Below are positions 1 through 5,163 of a stretch of DNA of 5,163 nt, in pieces (the stretch's first letter is position 1; every line of letters begins with the position of its first letter). Source of the stretch: Rickettsia typhi. GTDB taxonomy: Bacteria; Pseudomonadota; Alphaproteobacteria; Rickettsiales; Rickettsiaceae. The position numbers and the translations under genes were made by a program. Location: the NCBI GenBank assembly GCA_945875975.1, contig CAMCMD010000039.1, forward strand, positions 1-5,163. Direction: 5' to 3'. The notes under the pieces were generated by a model, which was not told the DNA's origin, ran no database searches, and saw nothing but the letters and a program-made list of their open reading frames with translations.

Positions 1-114
1 TTACGAGGCAAAAATCGAATTGCTCAAGTTATTAATATGGAGAAATTTATAGATGGAATTCATGAAAATGATATCAGTAATGATAACTTAAATGAGAAAA
101 AATATGTCGCCTGA
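1..114 (+). CDS. 3' end of an unidentified gene, truncated by the window edge
   Basis: Frame 1 is open from the first base to a TGA at 112-114, giving 37 residues that end in NLNEKKYVA. The other two plus frames hit stops within 50 bases or so, which favours this frame. The tail is hydrophilic and acidic-to-basic mixed, with no membrane segment and no motif I recognise, so no function is assigned. It ends about eight bases before the 3' side of the IS982 fragment, so an insertion or deletion may have trimmed either one. In such AT-rich DNA a 37-codon open frame could arise by chance, which limits confidence. Confidence 0.4.
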   Translation, partial: LRGKNRIAQVINMEKFIDGIHENDISNDNLNEKKYVA

Positions 115-121
115 TTTTTCT

Positions 122-361
122 TCATACACAACATTTGACAATAACTCGAATATATTCTATGCAGGTTTTGTAAAAATATTTGAAGTTTTGAGCATAAGAG
201 GTATGATACATAATCATAATAGTCAAAAGTTCTCCAAGTGACATTTTATAACTACGATGTCTTTGTTTTAACGATGGTAATAATTTCTTCTTTTCCTGTT
301 GCCTATAAATTTGACAAAAATCGTCTATAAAACTGTATAATTCCGTGATGTCTTTTTTCAT
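122..361 (-). pseudogene. IS982-family transposase, N-terminal fragment
   Basis: The reading frame starts best at the ATG at 361-359, giving about 79 residues that begin MKKDITELYSFIDDF. That opening, followed by KMSLGELLTIMIMYH and NFKYFYK, is the typical N-terminus of IS982-group DDE transposases found in Rickettsia and relatives. An upstream in-frame ATG at 418 adds 19 cysteine-rich residues that do not resemble the family, so the inner start is preferred; an AGG lies just before it. Family proteins are around 290-300 residues and carry the catalytic acidic residues further along. Here homology fades after FKYFYK and the frame stops at 122-124, so the catalytic domain is absent and the fragment cannot transpose. 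The family call rests on remembered consensus, not on a search. Confidence 0.75.
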
Positions 362-470
362 GCCTGTGCGATTATTTTTTCCAAAAAAACATTTATCACA
401 GGCACTAAAACCTTGCAATCCTTATATCTATTACTTTCTATATATCCCTTATCCCGAATTCGCGTTATAT
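122..470 (-). mobile_element. IS982-type element remnant, left part only
   Basis: The transposase fragment is preceded on its 5' side (362-470) by about 100 bases without another gene, as expected for the leader of an insertion sequence. At 453-466 lies CCCGAATTCGCGTT, which in the minus direction reads AACGCGAATTCGGG and resembles a terminal inverted repeat; no matching copy is visible near 115-121, so the other end has been lost. The outer boundary is estimated. I see no clear target-site duplication. The element sits immediately downstream of the 3' end of the helicase gene, about 40 bases from its stop codon. Confidence 0.45.
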
Positions 471-506
471 ACTATGAGTAATACAATCTAGGAATTGGAT
501 GAACTA

Positions 507-2675
507 TCAAGCCATTAACCATTCCTTTAATTTTGAATATCGATGTGAACTAGTATTATCTTTTACAGCTATCGCTAATGCTTTCTTCTGACCAATAATT
601 ACAACCAGCTTTTTACCACGGGTAATAGCAGTATAAATAAGATTACGTCTTAGCATCATATAACTTTGCATAGTTAGTGGAATAATGACTGCTGGGTATT
701 CCGATCCTTGCGACTTATGAATGGTAGTGGCATAGGCTAGGGTAATTTGGTCAAGATCAGTGTAATCATAAGTTACATCACGATTATAAAAGTTGATTGT
801 TATTTCTTGGTCTTGCTCATTAATTGCTCGGATAATGCCAATATCTCCATTATATGTCTCTTTATCATAATTATTCTCTGTTTGCATGATTTTATCACCA
901 ACAGCAAAGATCTGACCAAATTTGAGTATACCGTTACTATAATTAGGGTTTAAGACTTTCTGTAATTCCACATTAAGTGATCTAGCTCCAGCTCCACCCC
1001 TTTGCATAGGACATAATAATTGGATATCATGCACAGGGTTTAGATTAAACCTTTTTGGAATCCTGTTCTTTATCATGGTAATTATTTTGTTTATAATATC
1101 ATTGCCATGTTCGGCTTCTATAAAGTAAAAATCTGATTCTTCTTTAGGGGGTTGTAGATTTGGTAGCATGCCCTGATTTACAGAGTGAGCATTCGTAATA
1201 ATCTTACTTGTTGCTGCTTGTCTGAATATTTCAGTTAATTGTACGGTTGATATAACTCTGGAGCTAATAATGTCTTTTAAAACCTGTCCAGCACCTACTG
1301 AAGGTAATTGATCTACGTCACCAACTAAAAGTAGTGCTGAATGTAAGGGAAGGGCTTTTAATAAAGAATAGAACAAAAGAACATCTACCATTGAAGTTTC
1401 ATCTATTACTAGATAATCACATAACAACGGAGATTCCTCATTACGTTTGAAGCTACCGTAAGCTGGATCAATTTCAAGCAACCTGTGTATGGTTGTAGCT
1501 TCCAGCCCAGTACTTTCACTAAGGCGTTTAGCTGCTCTACCAGTTGGAGCGCATAATTTAATATTTAACTTTTTTGCTGCTAATGTTTTAAGCAAAGCAT
1601 TGACTAAAGTAGTTTTCCCTGTCCCTGGTCCACCTGTAATTACCATTAGCTTGCTTTCTAATGCTTTGCTTATAGCAAATTTCTGGCTTTTAGCTAATTT
1701 AATATTAAGCTGCTCTTCTACTATTGGTAGAATTTCAGTGGTATCAGTTTGATTCCATAGTACAGGAGATTTTGCTAAATTAAGTAGTATTTTGGCTATA
1801 TTTTTTTCATATACATAATAACTGGTCAGGAAAATAGTTTCGATATTGTTTAAAGTGTCAGCAACTAATGACTTTAACTTGATTTCTTCTACTATAGCTA
1901 GTTCAATTAAATCTTTTTCTATCTCCAGTAATTTCTGACTACTTTGTATCAGTATTTCTTTAGGTAAGCCGCAATGCCCATCAGAAGTTGCCTCAAGCAG
2001 AACATGAGCTACACCAGCTCTTGCTCGCACTAAGGAATTCTTTGCTATCCCTAAATTACCAGCAATGGTATCTGCTGAGACAAATCCTATACCTCGTATG
2101 TCTTTAGCTAACTGATAGGGATTGTGCGATACTATCTCAATTGCCTTCTCGCCATATGTTTTATAGATTCTAGTAGCCCTAGTAGTTCCTACCCCATGAG
2201 ATTGAAGAAAGACCATGATCTCACGGATAATCTTCTGGTCTTGCCAGTTGGCGCAAATACTTTGTGCTCTTATTTTACCTATACCATCTATTGTTGATAA
2301 AAGATCAGGTTTATTTTCAATAACTTCAAAAACCTTGTCGCCAAATGCTGATACTAACCTTTTTGCAAAATGCGCTCCTATTCCTTTAATTAAACCAGAG
2401 CCAAGATATCTTTCAATTCCTTCTAATGTATCTGGGGGTAGGGACTTTAGAAAATCAGCCTTAAATTGCTTGCCATGATTACGATCATTATGCCAAATAC
2501 CACTACATTTAATATATTCTCCAACGGATACAGATGGCACGCTTCCAGTTACAGTTACTAAATCTTTATGGCCCTTAACCTTAACACGAAGTACACAAAA
2601 GCCATTATCAGTGTTGTGGTAGGTGATTCGTTCTATAGTACCAGATAAGTATTCCTTGGTATCTTGATAATTCAT
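507..2675 (-). CDS. recD2: RecD2-like ATP-dependent DNA helicase (RecD/TraA type, superfamily 1B)
   Basis: This 722-residue protein is a 5'-3' DNA helicase of the RecD2 type, which works without RecB and RecC and is linked to repair and fork processing. Residues ~8-80 form the N-terminal OB-like region (SGTIERITYHNTDNGFCVLR), followed by helix-hairpin-helix repeats around 90-210 (LIKGIGAHFAKRL, IDGIGKIRAQSI, IRGIGFVSAD). The helicase core carries Walker A GGPGTGKT (348-355), motif Ia APTGRAAKRL (376-385), TIHRLL (395-400), motif II VIDETSMVD (423-431), motif III GDVDQLPSVGAG (452-463), EIFRQ (482-486), a late TIHKSQGSEY block (651-660) and motif VI YTAITRGKK (681-689). All are intact and the length is normal, so the gene should be functional. 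The ATG at 2675-2673 is the only plausible start: the next methionine is residue 154. No Shine-Dalgarno is seen; a strong promoter lies just upstream. It is flanked by decayed genes and has no operon partner. Confidence 0.97.
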   Translation of the reverse strand: MNYQDTKEYLSGTIERITYHNTDNGFCVLRVKVKGHKDLVTVTGSVPSVSVGEYIKCSGIWHNDRNHGKQFKADFLKSLPPDTLEGIERYLGSGLIKGIGAHFAKRLVSAFGDKVFEVIENKPDLLSTIDGIGKIRAQSICANWQDQKIIREIMVFLQSHGVGTTRATRIYKTYGEKAIEIVSHNPYQLAKDIRGIGFVSADTIAGNLGIAKNSLVRARAGVAHVLLEATSDGHCGLPKEILIQSSQKLLEIEKDLIELAIVEEIKLKSLVADTLNNIETIFLTSYYVYEKNIAKILLNLAKSPVLWNQTDTTEILPIVEEQLNIKLAKSQKFAISKALESKLMVITGGPGTGKTTLVNALLKTLAAKKLNIKLCAPTGRAAKRLSESTGLEATTIHRLLEIDPAYGSFKRNEESPLLCDYLVIDETSMVDVLLFYSLLKALPLHSALLLVGDVDQLPSVGAGQVLKDIISSRVISTVQLTEIFRQAATSKIITNAHSVNQGMLPNLQPPKEESDFYFIEAEHGNDIINKIITMIKNRIPKRFNLNPVHDIQLLCPMQRGGAGARSLNVELQKVLNPNYSNGILKFGQIFAVGDKIMQTENNYDKETYNGDIGIIRAINEQDQEITINFYNRDVTYDYTDLDQITLAYATTIHKSQGSEYPAVIIPLTMQSYMMLRRNLIYTAITRGKKLVVIIGQKKALAIAVKDNTSSHRYSKLKEWLMA

Positions 2676-2685
2676 ATTCTATAAA

Positions 2686-2790
2686 TCAGTGATTATAGCA
2701 CAAAGGCGTCTCTCTGTTAATCCATTTGGGTGGCAATTTATCATGACGCCATTTGGCAATGAGATATTTTTTATAAGCCTCGCAAATCGT
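2686..2790 (-). pseudogene. Unidentified coding scrap, C-terminal
   Basis: A minus-strand frame open for 34 codons, without an ATG at its front, ends at TGA 2688-2686. Its middle reads KWRHDKLPPKWINRET, with tryptophans and prolines that are unusual for random AT-rich DNA, so it looks like the tail of a former gene. It overlaps the end of the exonuclease remnant in a different frame; a frameshift near 2780-2790 could once have joined the two. The helicase promoter lies inside it. I cannot name a family. Confidence 0.3.
2692..2720 (-). promoter_or_regulatory. Sigma-70 type promoter for the helicase gene
   Basis: Read on the minus strand, TTAACA (2720-2715, five of six matches to TTGACA) is followed by a 17-base spacer and a perfect TATAAT (2697-2692), preceded by TG C so that the -10 is of the extended kind. 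Transcription would begin near 2685, about ten bases before the helicase ATG, giving a very short or almost leaderless 5' end. This agrees with the lack of a ribosome binding site. Confidence 0.7.
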
Positions 2791-2959
2791 TTATATGTTT
2801 GAAATCTATTTGCATTGCTTCTGACCTAGCGCAATCTACCTTCTTCTCACTAGGATCGCCTATATTATAAAACTCTGGTTTTTGATATTTTTCGCTTACT
2901 CTGTATTGATCAGACTCACTTAAAATTGCAGCTAATTTCTTTAGATCACTAGTTTCCAT
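2771..2959 (-). pseudogene. N-terminal fragment of a DnaQ-like 3'-5' exonuclease
   Basis: The 62-codon frame starts at ATG 2959-2957. Residues 1-41, including LKKLAAILSESDQYRV and KPEFYNIGDPSEKKV, resemble the opening of the rickettsial 3'-5' exonuclease / DNA polymerase III epsilon-like proteins, in which this leader is followed directly by the first catalytic block (a DVETTG-type motif). Here residue 41 is instead followed by DCARSEAMQIDF and a stop at 2773-2771, so the exonuclease domain with all its metal-binding acids is missing. The break lies near 2836. The start codon follows the stop of the upstream small gene by only two bases (TAA AT ATG), so the two were probably co-translated. 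The family call is from memory of the leader and is moderately sure; the loss of the catalytic core is directly visible. Confidence 0.6.
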
Positions 2960-2961
2960 AT

Positions 2962-3216
2962 TTACTTATGCTTAATTTCATCTAGGAGACTTGGAGGTCT
3001 CATGTTGCTATTTTTAACTAAAGAATATTTACCATCAGTTTTAGCTGCGATCCATCTGCCTAGCTCTTCAAGAGGAATATCTTTATCAGAAGAATACAAC
3101 CAGTTAAGCAGTAGTGATTTATTTATTGTATCTTCCTTGTCATTTTGCATTTTTGGATCTGTGTTATCTACTGTTAATGGGTTTGCTACTACTAGTACTA
3201 ATATATACCATAGCAA
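2962..3216 (-). CDS. Small hypothetical protein with N-terminal membrane segment
   Basis: This 84-residue frame uses a TTG start at 3216-3214; there is no good ATG and no clear ribosome binding site. The frame stays open eight codons further upstream (to a TAA at 3243-3241), adding more hydrophobic residues, so together the segment ILAILILLWYILVLVVA would make a full transmembrane helix. A rare ATT or CTG start, or loss of the true 5' end, are therefore alternatives. The rest is soluble and charged, with LLLNWLYSSDKDIPLEELG and RWIAAKTDGKYSL, suggesting a small domain exposed on one side of the membrane. It sits directly before the exonuclease remnant with a two-base gap. I do not recognise a family, and it may itself be a remnant. 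Confidence 0.5.
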   Translation of the reverse strand: MLWYILVLVVANPLTVDNTDPKMQNDKEDTINKSLLLNWLYSSDKDIPLEELGRWIAAKTDGKYSLVKNSNMRPPSLLDEIKHK

Positions 3217-3385
3217 TATCAGAATTGCTAGAATCTGACTTTAAATTGCATATAAATTTTTAAACAAAAAATAGCTGAAGAAAAACAAGGTTTATTTAGA
3301 TCATCCCTATAAATTAGCAAAGTCATTCGTTAATGAGTTGGTATGCGAAGAAAGTTAGTGTTAATCTGTAGGAAAAACTAAAGAG

Positions 3386-3524
3386 GAAGATATTTTGAAC
3401 GTTAACTTAACTCGTGAAAGTGCCAGAACTACTATTTTTGAATATGCTGGGCTATTTGACACCAGCGGAATATGAGGAGAATTATTATCAACAACAACCC
3501 GTCTCTCTTCAACATGTCTATTAA
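3386..3524 (+). pseudogene. IS3-family transposase (OrfB), C-terminal remnant with deletion and frameshift
   Basis: Two adjacent plus frames each carry part of the C-terminus of an IS3-type transposase. The first (3398-3445) reads NLTRESARTTIFEY, matching the usual TREEAR..IFEY stretch. The second (3444-3521) reads LGYLTPAEYEENYYQQQ and continues to VSLQHVY and a TAA at 3522-3524, matching the family ending around LGYLSPxEYE. In intact members about a dozen residues with a YNRxRxHS motif separate these blocks; they are absent here, indicating a deletion of roughly 35-40 bases that also changed frame. Nothing upstream of ~3386 is recognisable. No inverted-repeat end was found. Confidence 0.7.
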
Positions 3525-3609
3525 TTCGTTTACCTCCAAACAGGCAAAGAAATTTGTCGTTGCATACTAACTTTGCCCCTGGTTTTGAATGGTTTCCTAA
3601 TACACTATC

Positions 3610-3678
3610 ATGGTAAAAAAGGAAGTTTTACTGCTAGCTGTAGCAGTCGTACTATCGACATTTCCATTCCTTAAGTGA
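3610..3678 (+). other. Signal-peptide-like short frame, possible gene remnant
   Basis: ATG at 3610 opens 22 codons to TGA at 3676-3678. The product begins MVKKEVLLLAVAVVLSTFPF, a charged start followed by a hydrophobic core, exactly like a Sec signal peptide, but it stops before a mature domain. There is no clear ribosome binding site. A one-base shift would continue as SEDAFS and stop. It may be the front of a decayed exported protein, or chance. Confidence 0.25.
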
Positions 3679-3768
3679 AGACGCATTTTCATAAAAGAAA
3701 AGTTTGTGTATTACTCCCGTCCATTGGGAAAAAGATGAAAAATGGTTGTAATTAGGAAAGGTGAATAA

Positions 3769-3972
3769 TTATAACAGTTTTATATCAGAAGCGTAAAATT
3801 TATTACCTTTCTTTTGCTTTTTAAAGCTTACTTTCTCACCTATGTTTAGTTCATTTAAACCGCTCTCTTTTAATTGATTCAAATGTACGAAAATATCACC
3901 ACTGCCATCGTCATCAGTTATAAAACCATATCTTGTAGCAGGTATATAATTTTTTACAACACCAGTTTTCAT
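3769..3972 (-). CDS. Cold-shock-domain protein (CspA family, divergent)
   Basis: The 67-residue product has the length of a single cold-shock domain, a five-stranded OB-fold that binds single-stranded RNA and DNA and acts as an RNA chaperone in the cytoplasm. Visible markers are TGVVKNYIPATRYGFIT (3-19; RNP1 region YGFI), DDGSGDIFVH (21-30; RNP2 is IFVH) and the C-terminal pattern GEKVSFKKQKKGNKFYASDI (45-64). It departs from the consensus: the KWF of typical members is KNY here and the central KGFGFI is RYGFI, so some stacking aromatics are missing or moved. Family membership is clear, nucleic-acid affinity may differ. The ATG at 3972-3970 is the natural start; no strong Shine-Dalgarno precedes it. 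It is transcribed away from the symporter remnant across a ~150-base AT-rich gap. Confidence 0.9.
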   Translation of the reverse strand: MKTGVVKNYIPATRYGFITDDDGSGDIFVHLNQLKESGLNELNIGEKVSFKKQKKGNKFYASDIKLL

Positions 3973-4101
3973 ATCAAATAACCATATTTAATTGAAAGTA
4001 TTTGTACCATATTTTGATGTGTTTATAAACTACCGCAATTAATAATTGAATGTTTTTTATTGTTTTTAATTAGAAATTTTGATTATATTGAAATAATACC
4101 A
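3973..4101. promoter_or_regulatory. Intergenic region between cold-shock gene and symporter remnant, with short palindromes
   Basis: The divergent gap contains a perfect 10-base palindrome GTTTATAAAC (4021-4030), an interrupted palindrome CAATTA-A-TAATTG (4036-4048) and a 9-base direct repeat ACCATATTT (3981-3989 and 4006-4014, 25 bases apart). A weak plus-strand promoter, TTGTAC (4002-4007), 16 bases, TATAAA (4024-4029), is possible. On the minus strand only poor matches are seen before the cold-shock gene. In DNA this AT-rich such patterns can be chance. Confidence 0.25.
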
Positions 4102-4139
4102 ATTTACTAATTTAGTTGTTCATGAGTAAATTAGTAAAT
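4102..4139. repeat. Perfect 13-bp inverted repeat with 12-base loop
   Basis: ATTTACTAATTTA (4102-4114) and its exact reverse complement TAAATTAGTAAAT (4127-4139) flank a 12-base loop, GTTGTTCATGAG (4115-4126). The loop contains the ATG (4122-4124) of the symporter frame, and the right arm encodes its first residues. No run of T follows on either strand, so it is not a typical terminator. Confidence 0.8.
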
Positions 4140-4591
4140 ATATGTCCTAAACCTTATCCAAAAGCTACCACTCAAGGAGGAGGTTATAGTACAGGACTAC
4201 AGGAAGAGGCTAAAGTTAGAAAGAAAAAGCTGTGTTCTTTGAAGAAAGTTTTAAATACTGCAACTATTGCCGTGACTTGGATTGGTGGCTCTAATTTTAG
4301 TATAACAATAGCAGAGACCTACAGGCAAGGTATGTTCTTCCTATTATACAGTTTAGCCGAAGCAGTGTCTTTTGGGCTAATTGCCTATTTTTATGCTCCT
4401 CGCATGGCAGAATTCCTAGGCAAATTATCGATAACCGAGGTAATGGATAGTATATATAAAAATAACTCTATGTAAGAGCCATAATAGCTATATTTAGCAC
4501 GATTCCTGGGATAGGTAGGGTTTGCATATCTAGACTCAAATCTATGTCTTATATTCTTGGTGATATTCGGATGGTAAAAATACAAATATAA
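4122..4591 (+). pseudogene. Sodium:solute symporter (SSS family) fragment, frameshifted
   Basis: From ATG 4122 the frame runs 117 residues to TAA 4473-4475. Residues ~43-113 match the second and third membrane regions of sodium:solute symporters (PanF/PutP relatives): TATIAVTWIGGSNFSITIAE, then a hydrophobic stretch, then YAPRMAEFLGKLSITEVM. After YKNN the frame ends early, but the frame beginning at 4472 carries on the family sequence with VRAIIAIFSTIPGIGRV and LKSMSYIL, until a TAA at 4589-4591. A single-base indel near 4465-4475 therefore broke the gene. Intact members have roughly 450-600 residues and 12 or more helices; here the first helix is missing and replaced by about 40 hydrophilic residues (PYPKATTQGGGYSTG, EEAKVRKKK), and everything after the fourth helix is gone. 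The 3' side is joined to a threonine aldolase remnant somewhere in 4555-4600. It cannot work as a transporter. Confidence 0.75.
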
Positions 4592-4817
4592 AATTAATTC
4601 TTTTATATCCGGAGACTAATATAGTAAGCTTCAGTATAAAAGCAATTAAATATTACTAATGATACCTTCCTAAATGAATATAAAACCTATGGTTTACTAT
4701 TATTTCCTTGGCTTGAACATCATATTTAGAGCAGTAACTCATCTAGGTGTAGCTAAATCAGAAATTGCGGATGTTATTAAGATTATAAAAAAGGTGGTTT
4801 TAGTTTATAAAAAATAG
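4592..4817 (+). pseudogene. Threonine aldolase, C-terminal remnant with two frameshifts
   Basis: Three successive frames together spell the end of a threonine-aldolase-type PLP enzyme: YPETNIVSFSIK (4606-4641), then NDTFLNEYKTYGLLLFPWLE (4658-4717) within a frame open from 4640, then IFRAVTHLGVAKSEIADVI (4722-4778) ending at TAG 4815-4817. In E. coli LtaE the matching parts are DTNMLFVRV, the segment before NASPIVRLVTHLDVS, and the closing helix. The last frame has its own ATG at 4674, so it could be miscalled as a 47-residue gene. The indels lie near 4640 and near 4718-4726. About 75 residues of the former protein survive; the lysine-bearing core is lost. It directly precedes the start of another aldolase gene. 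Confidence 0.7.
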
Positions 4818-4818
4818 T

Positions 4819-5163
4819 ATGAAAATAAAAATCGATTTTTTTAGTGATTCAAATACTAATCCTTCTATTGAAATGCGAGAAGCTATGGCGAGAGCTAAAG
4901 TTGGTAATGAAGCTGCAGGCGAAGATCCAACTGTAAATGAATTAATAGAAGAAACCTGTAAAATGTTAGGTAAGCCTGCGGGAATATTTTTAGTTTCAGG
5001 TACAATGTGTAATGTCATTGCATATAAAACTCATATACAAAAACCGGGAGATTATTTAATACTGGATGAAACATCACATCCTTTATCAGTACGATCGGGT
5101 CTTATTGCTGGTCAAGTACACGCTACTCCGCTACCAATAAAAGGAAATAGAGGAATATTTACA
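4819..5163 (+). CDS. Threonine aldolase family protein (PLP-dependent), 5' part; cut by window end
   Basis: ATG 4819 opens 115 codons without a stop to the window edge. Family enzymes cleave threonine or allo-threonine to glycine and acetaldehyde using pyridoxal phosphate, in the cytoplasm, and have around 330-350 residues, so about a third is seen. Residues 6-16 (DFFSDSNTNPS) match DLRSDTVTRPS, keeping the serine equivalent to Ser6 of E. coli LtaE but lacking the arginine; VGNEAAGEDPTVNEL (28-42) matches VGDDVYGEDPTVN with alanine for the usual tyrosine; SGTMCNVIA (60-68) is the phosphate-loop region; His87 in ETSHPLS corresponds to the PLP-stacking His83. A TAG 15 bases upstream in frame (4801-4803) fixes ATG as the only normal start. 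No close Shine-Dalgarno: AAGGTGG at 4791-4797 is 21 bases away. The altered residues leave room for a related aldolase or beta-eliminating lyase activity. Confidence 0.85.
   Translation, partial: MKIKIDFFSDSNTNPSIEMREAMARAKVGNEAAGEDPTVNELIEETCKMLGKPAGIFLVSGTMCNVIAYKTHIQKPGDYLILDETSHPLSVRSGLIAGQVHATPLPIKGNRGIFT

Larger units (their letters stand above)
3217..3768. other. Decayed intergenic region
   Basis: These 550 bases contain no intact gene. They hold an IS3 transposase remnant (about 3386-3524) and a 22-codon signal-peptide-like frame (3610-3678). In 3244-3385 the longest plus frame is a 27-residue stretch (YLDHPYKLAKSFVNELV) between stops, which I cannot identify. In 3679-3768 I see only short broken frames and no convincing hairpin terminator for the cold-shock gene that ends at 3769. 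Confidence 0.6.

Noticed and set aside
1489..1752. Plus-strand 87-codon frame inside the helicase gene
   Set aside because: It is antisense to the helicase Walker A region and shows no family resemblance; it is a shadow of a strongly supported gene. The same applies to frames at 747-953 and 2215-2478.
3002..3238. Plus-strand 78-codon frame
   Set aside because: Antisense to the small membrane-anchored gene; serine-rich low-complexity composition typical of a shadow frame.
3364..3627. Minus-strand frame open for 88 codons (contains GGKRINRHVEERRVVVDNN)
   Set aside because: It has no ATG, no ribosome binding site, and much of it is the exact antisense of the IS3 transposase tail, which explains its openness.
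4102..4139. Rho-independent terminator
   Set aside because: The stem is almost entirely A/T and no T-run follows on either strand.
4391..4585. Minus-strand 64-codon frame
   Set aside because: Antisense to the symporter pseudogene, whose two plus frames carry clear family motifs.
4674..4817. Stand-alone 47-residue gene starting at the internal ATG
   Set aside because: Its second half is the aldolase C-terminus and the family sequence before it continues in another frame, so it is part of a pseudogene.
4800..5018. Minus-strand 72-codon frame
   Set aside because: Antisense to the well-supported aldolase gene.

Overview
The window is AT-rich and reads like a genome of the Rickettsiales type. 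The evidence is short broken genes, insertion-sequence scraps, weak Shine-Dalgarno sites, and proteins (a RecD2-like helicase, a DnaQ-like exonuclease fragment, IS982 and IS3 transposase remnants, a sodium:solute symporter fragment) whose wording resembles Rickettsia and relatives. This assignment is an inference from recalled family resemblance; no search was run.

Layout: (1) 1-114, the last 37 codons of an unidentified plus-strand gene. (2) 122-470, an IS982-type remnant on the minus strand with an N-terminal transposase fragment and a possible element end. (3) 507-2675, a full-length minus-strand recD2-like helicase gene, the only large intact gene, with a near-consensus promoter at 2692-2720 only about 16 bases before the start codon. 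(4) 2686-3216, a run of minus-strand remnants: an orphan coding scrap, the first ~41 residues of a 3'-5' exonuclease without its catalytic core, and a short protein with a membrane-spanning N-terminus. (5) 3217-3768, mostly non-coding, holding the decayed C-terminus of an IS3-family transposase and a 22-codon signal-peptide-like frame. (6) 3769-3972, a divergent cold-shock-domain protein on the minus strand. (7) 4102-4591, a symporter pseudogene whose start codon lies in the loop of a perfect 13-bp inverted repeat and which has lost its N-terminus and suffered a frameshift. (8) 4592-4817, a frameshifted 3' remnant of a threonine aldolase gene, followed after one base by (9) 4819-5163, the intact start of a second threonine aldolase gene that runs off the window.

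The genes do not form one pathway. The living parts appear to be the helicase (DNA repair and replication-fork processing), the cold-shock protein (RNA binding) and the PLP-dependent aldolase (amino-acid metabolism); the rest is genome decay. The strongest unexpected observation is the aldolase remnant placed head-to-tail in front of an apparently intact aldolase gene, with a symporter remnant joined to its upstream side. I found no convincing CRISPR array, rRNA, tRNA, toxin-antitoxin pair or novel defence system.
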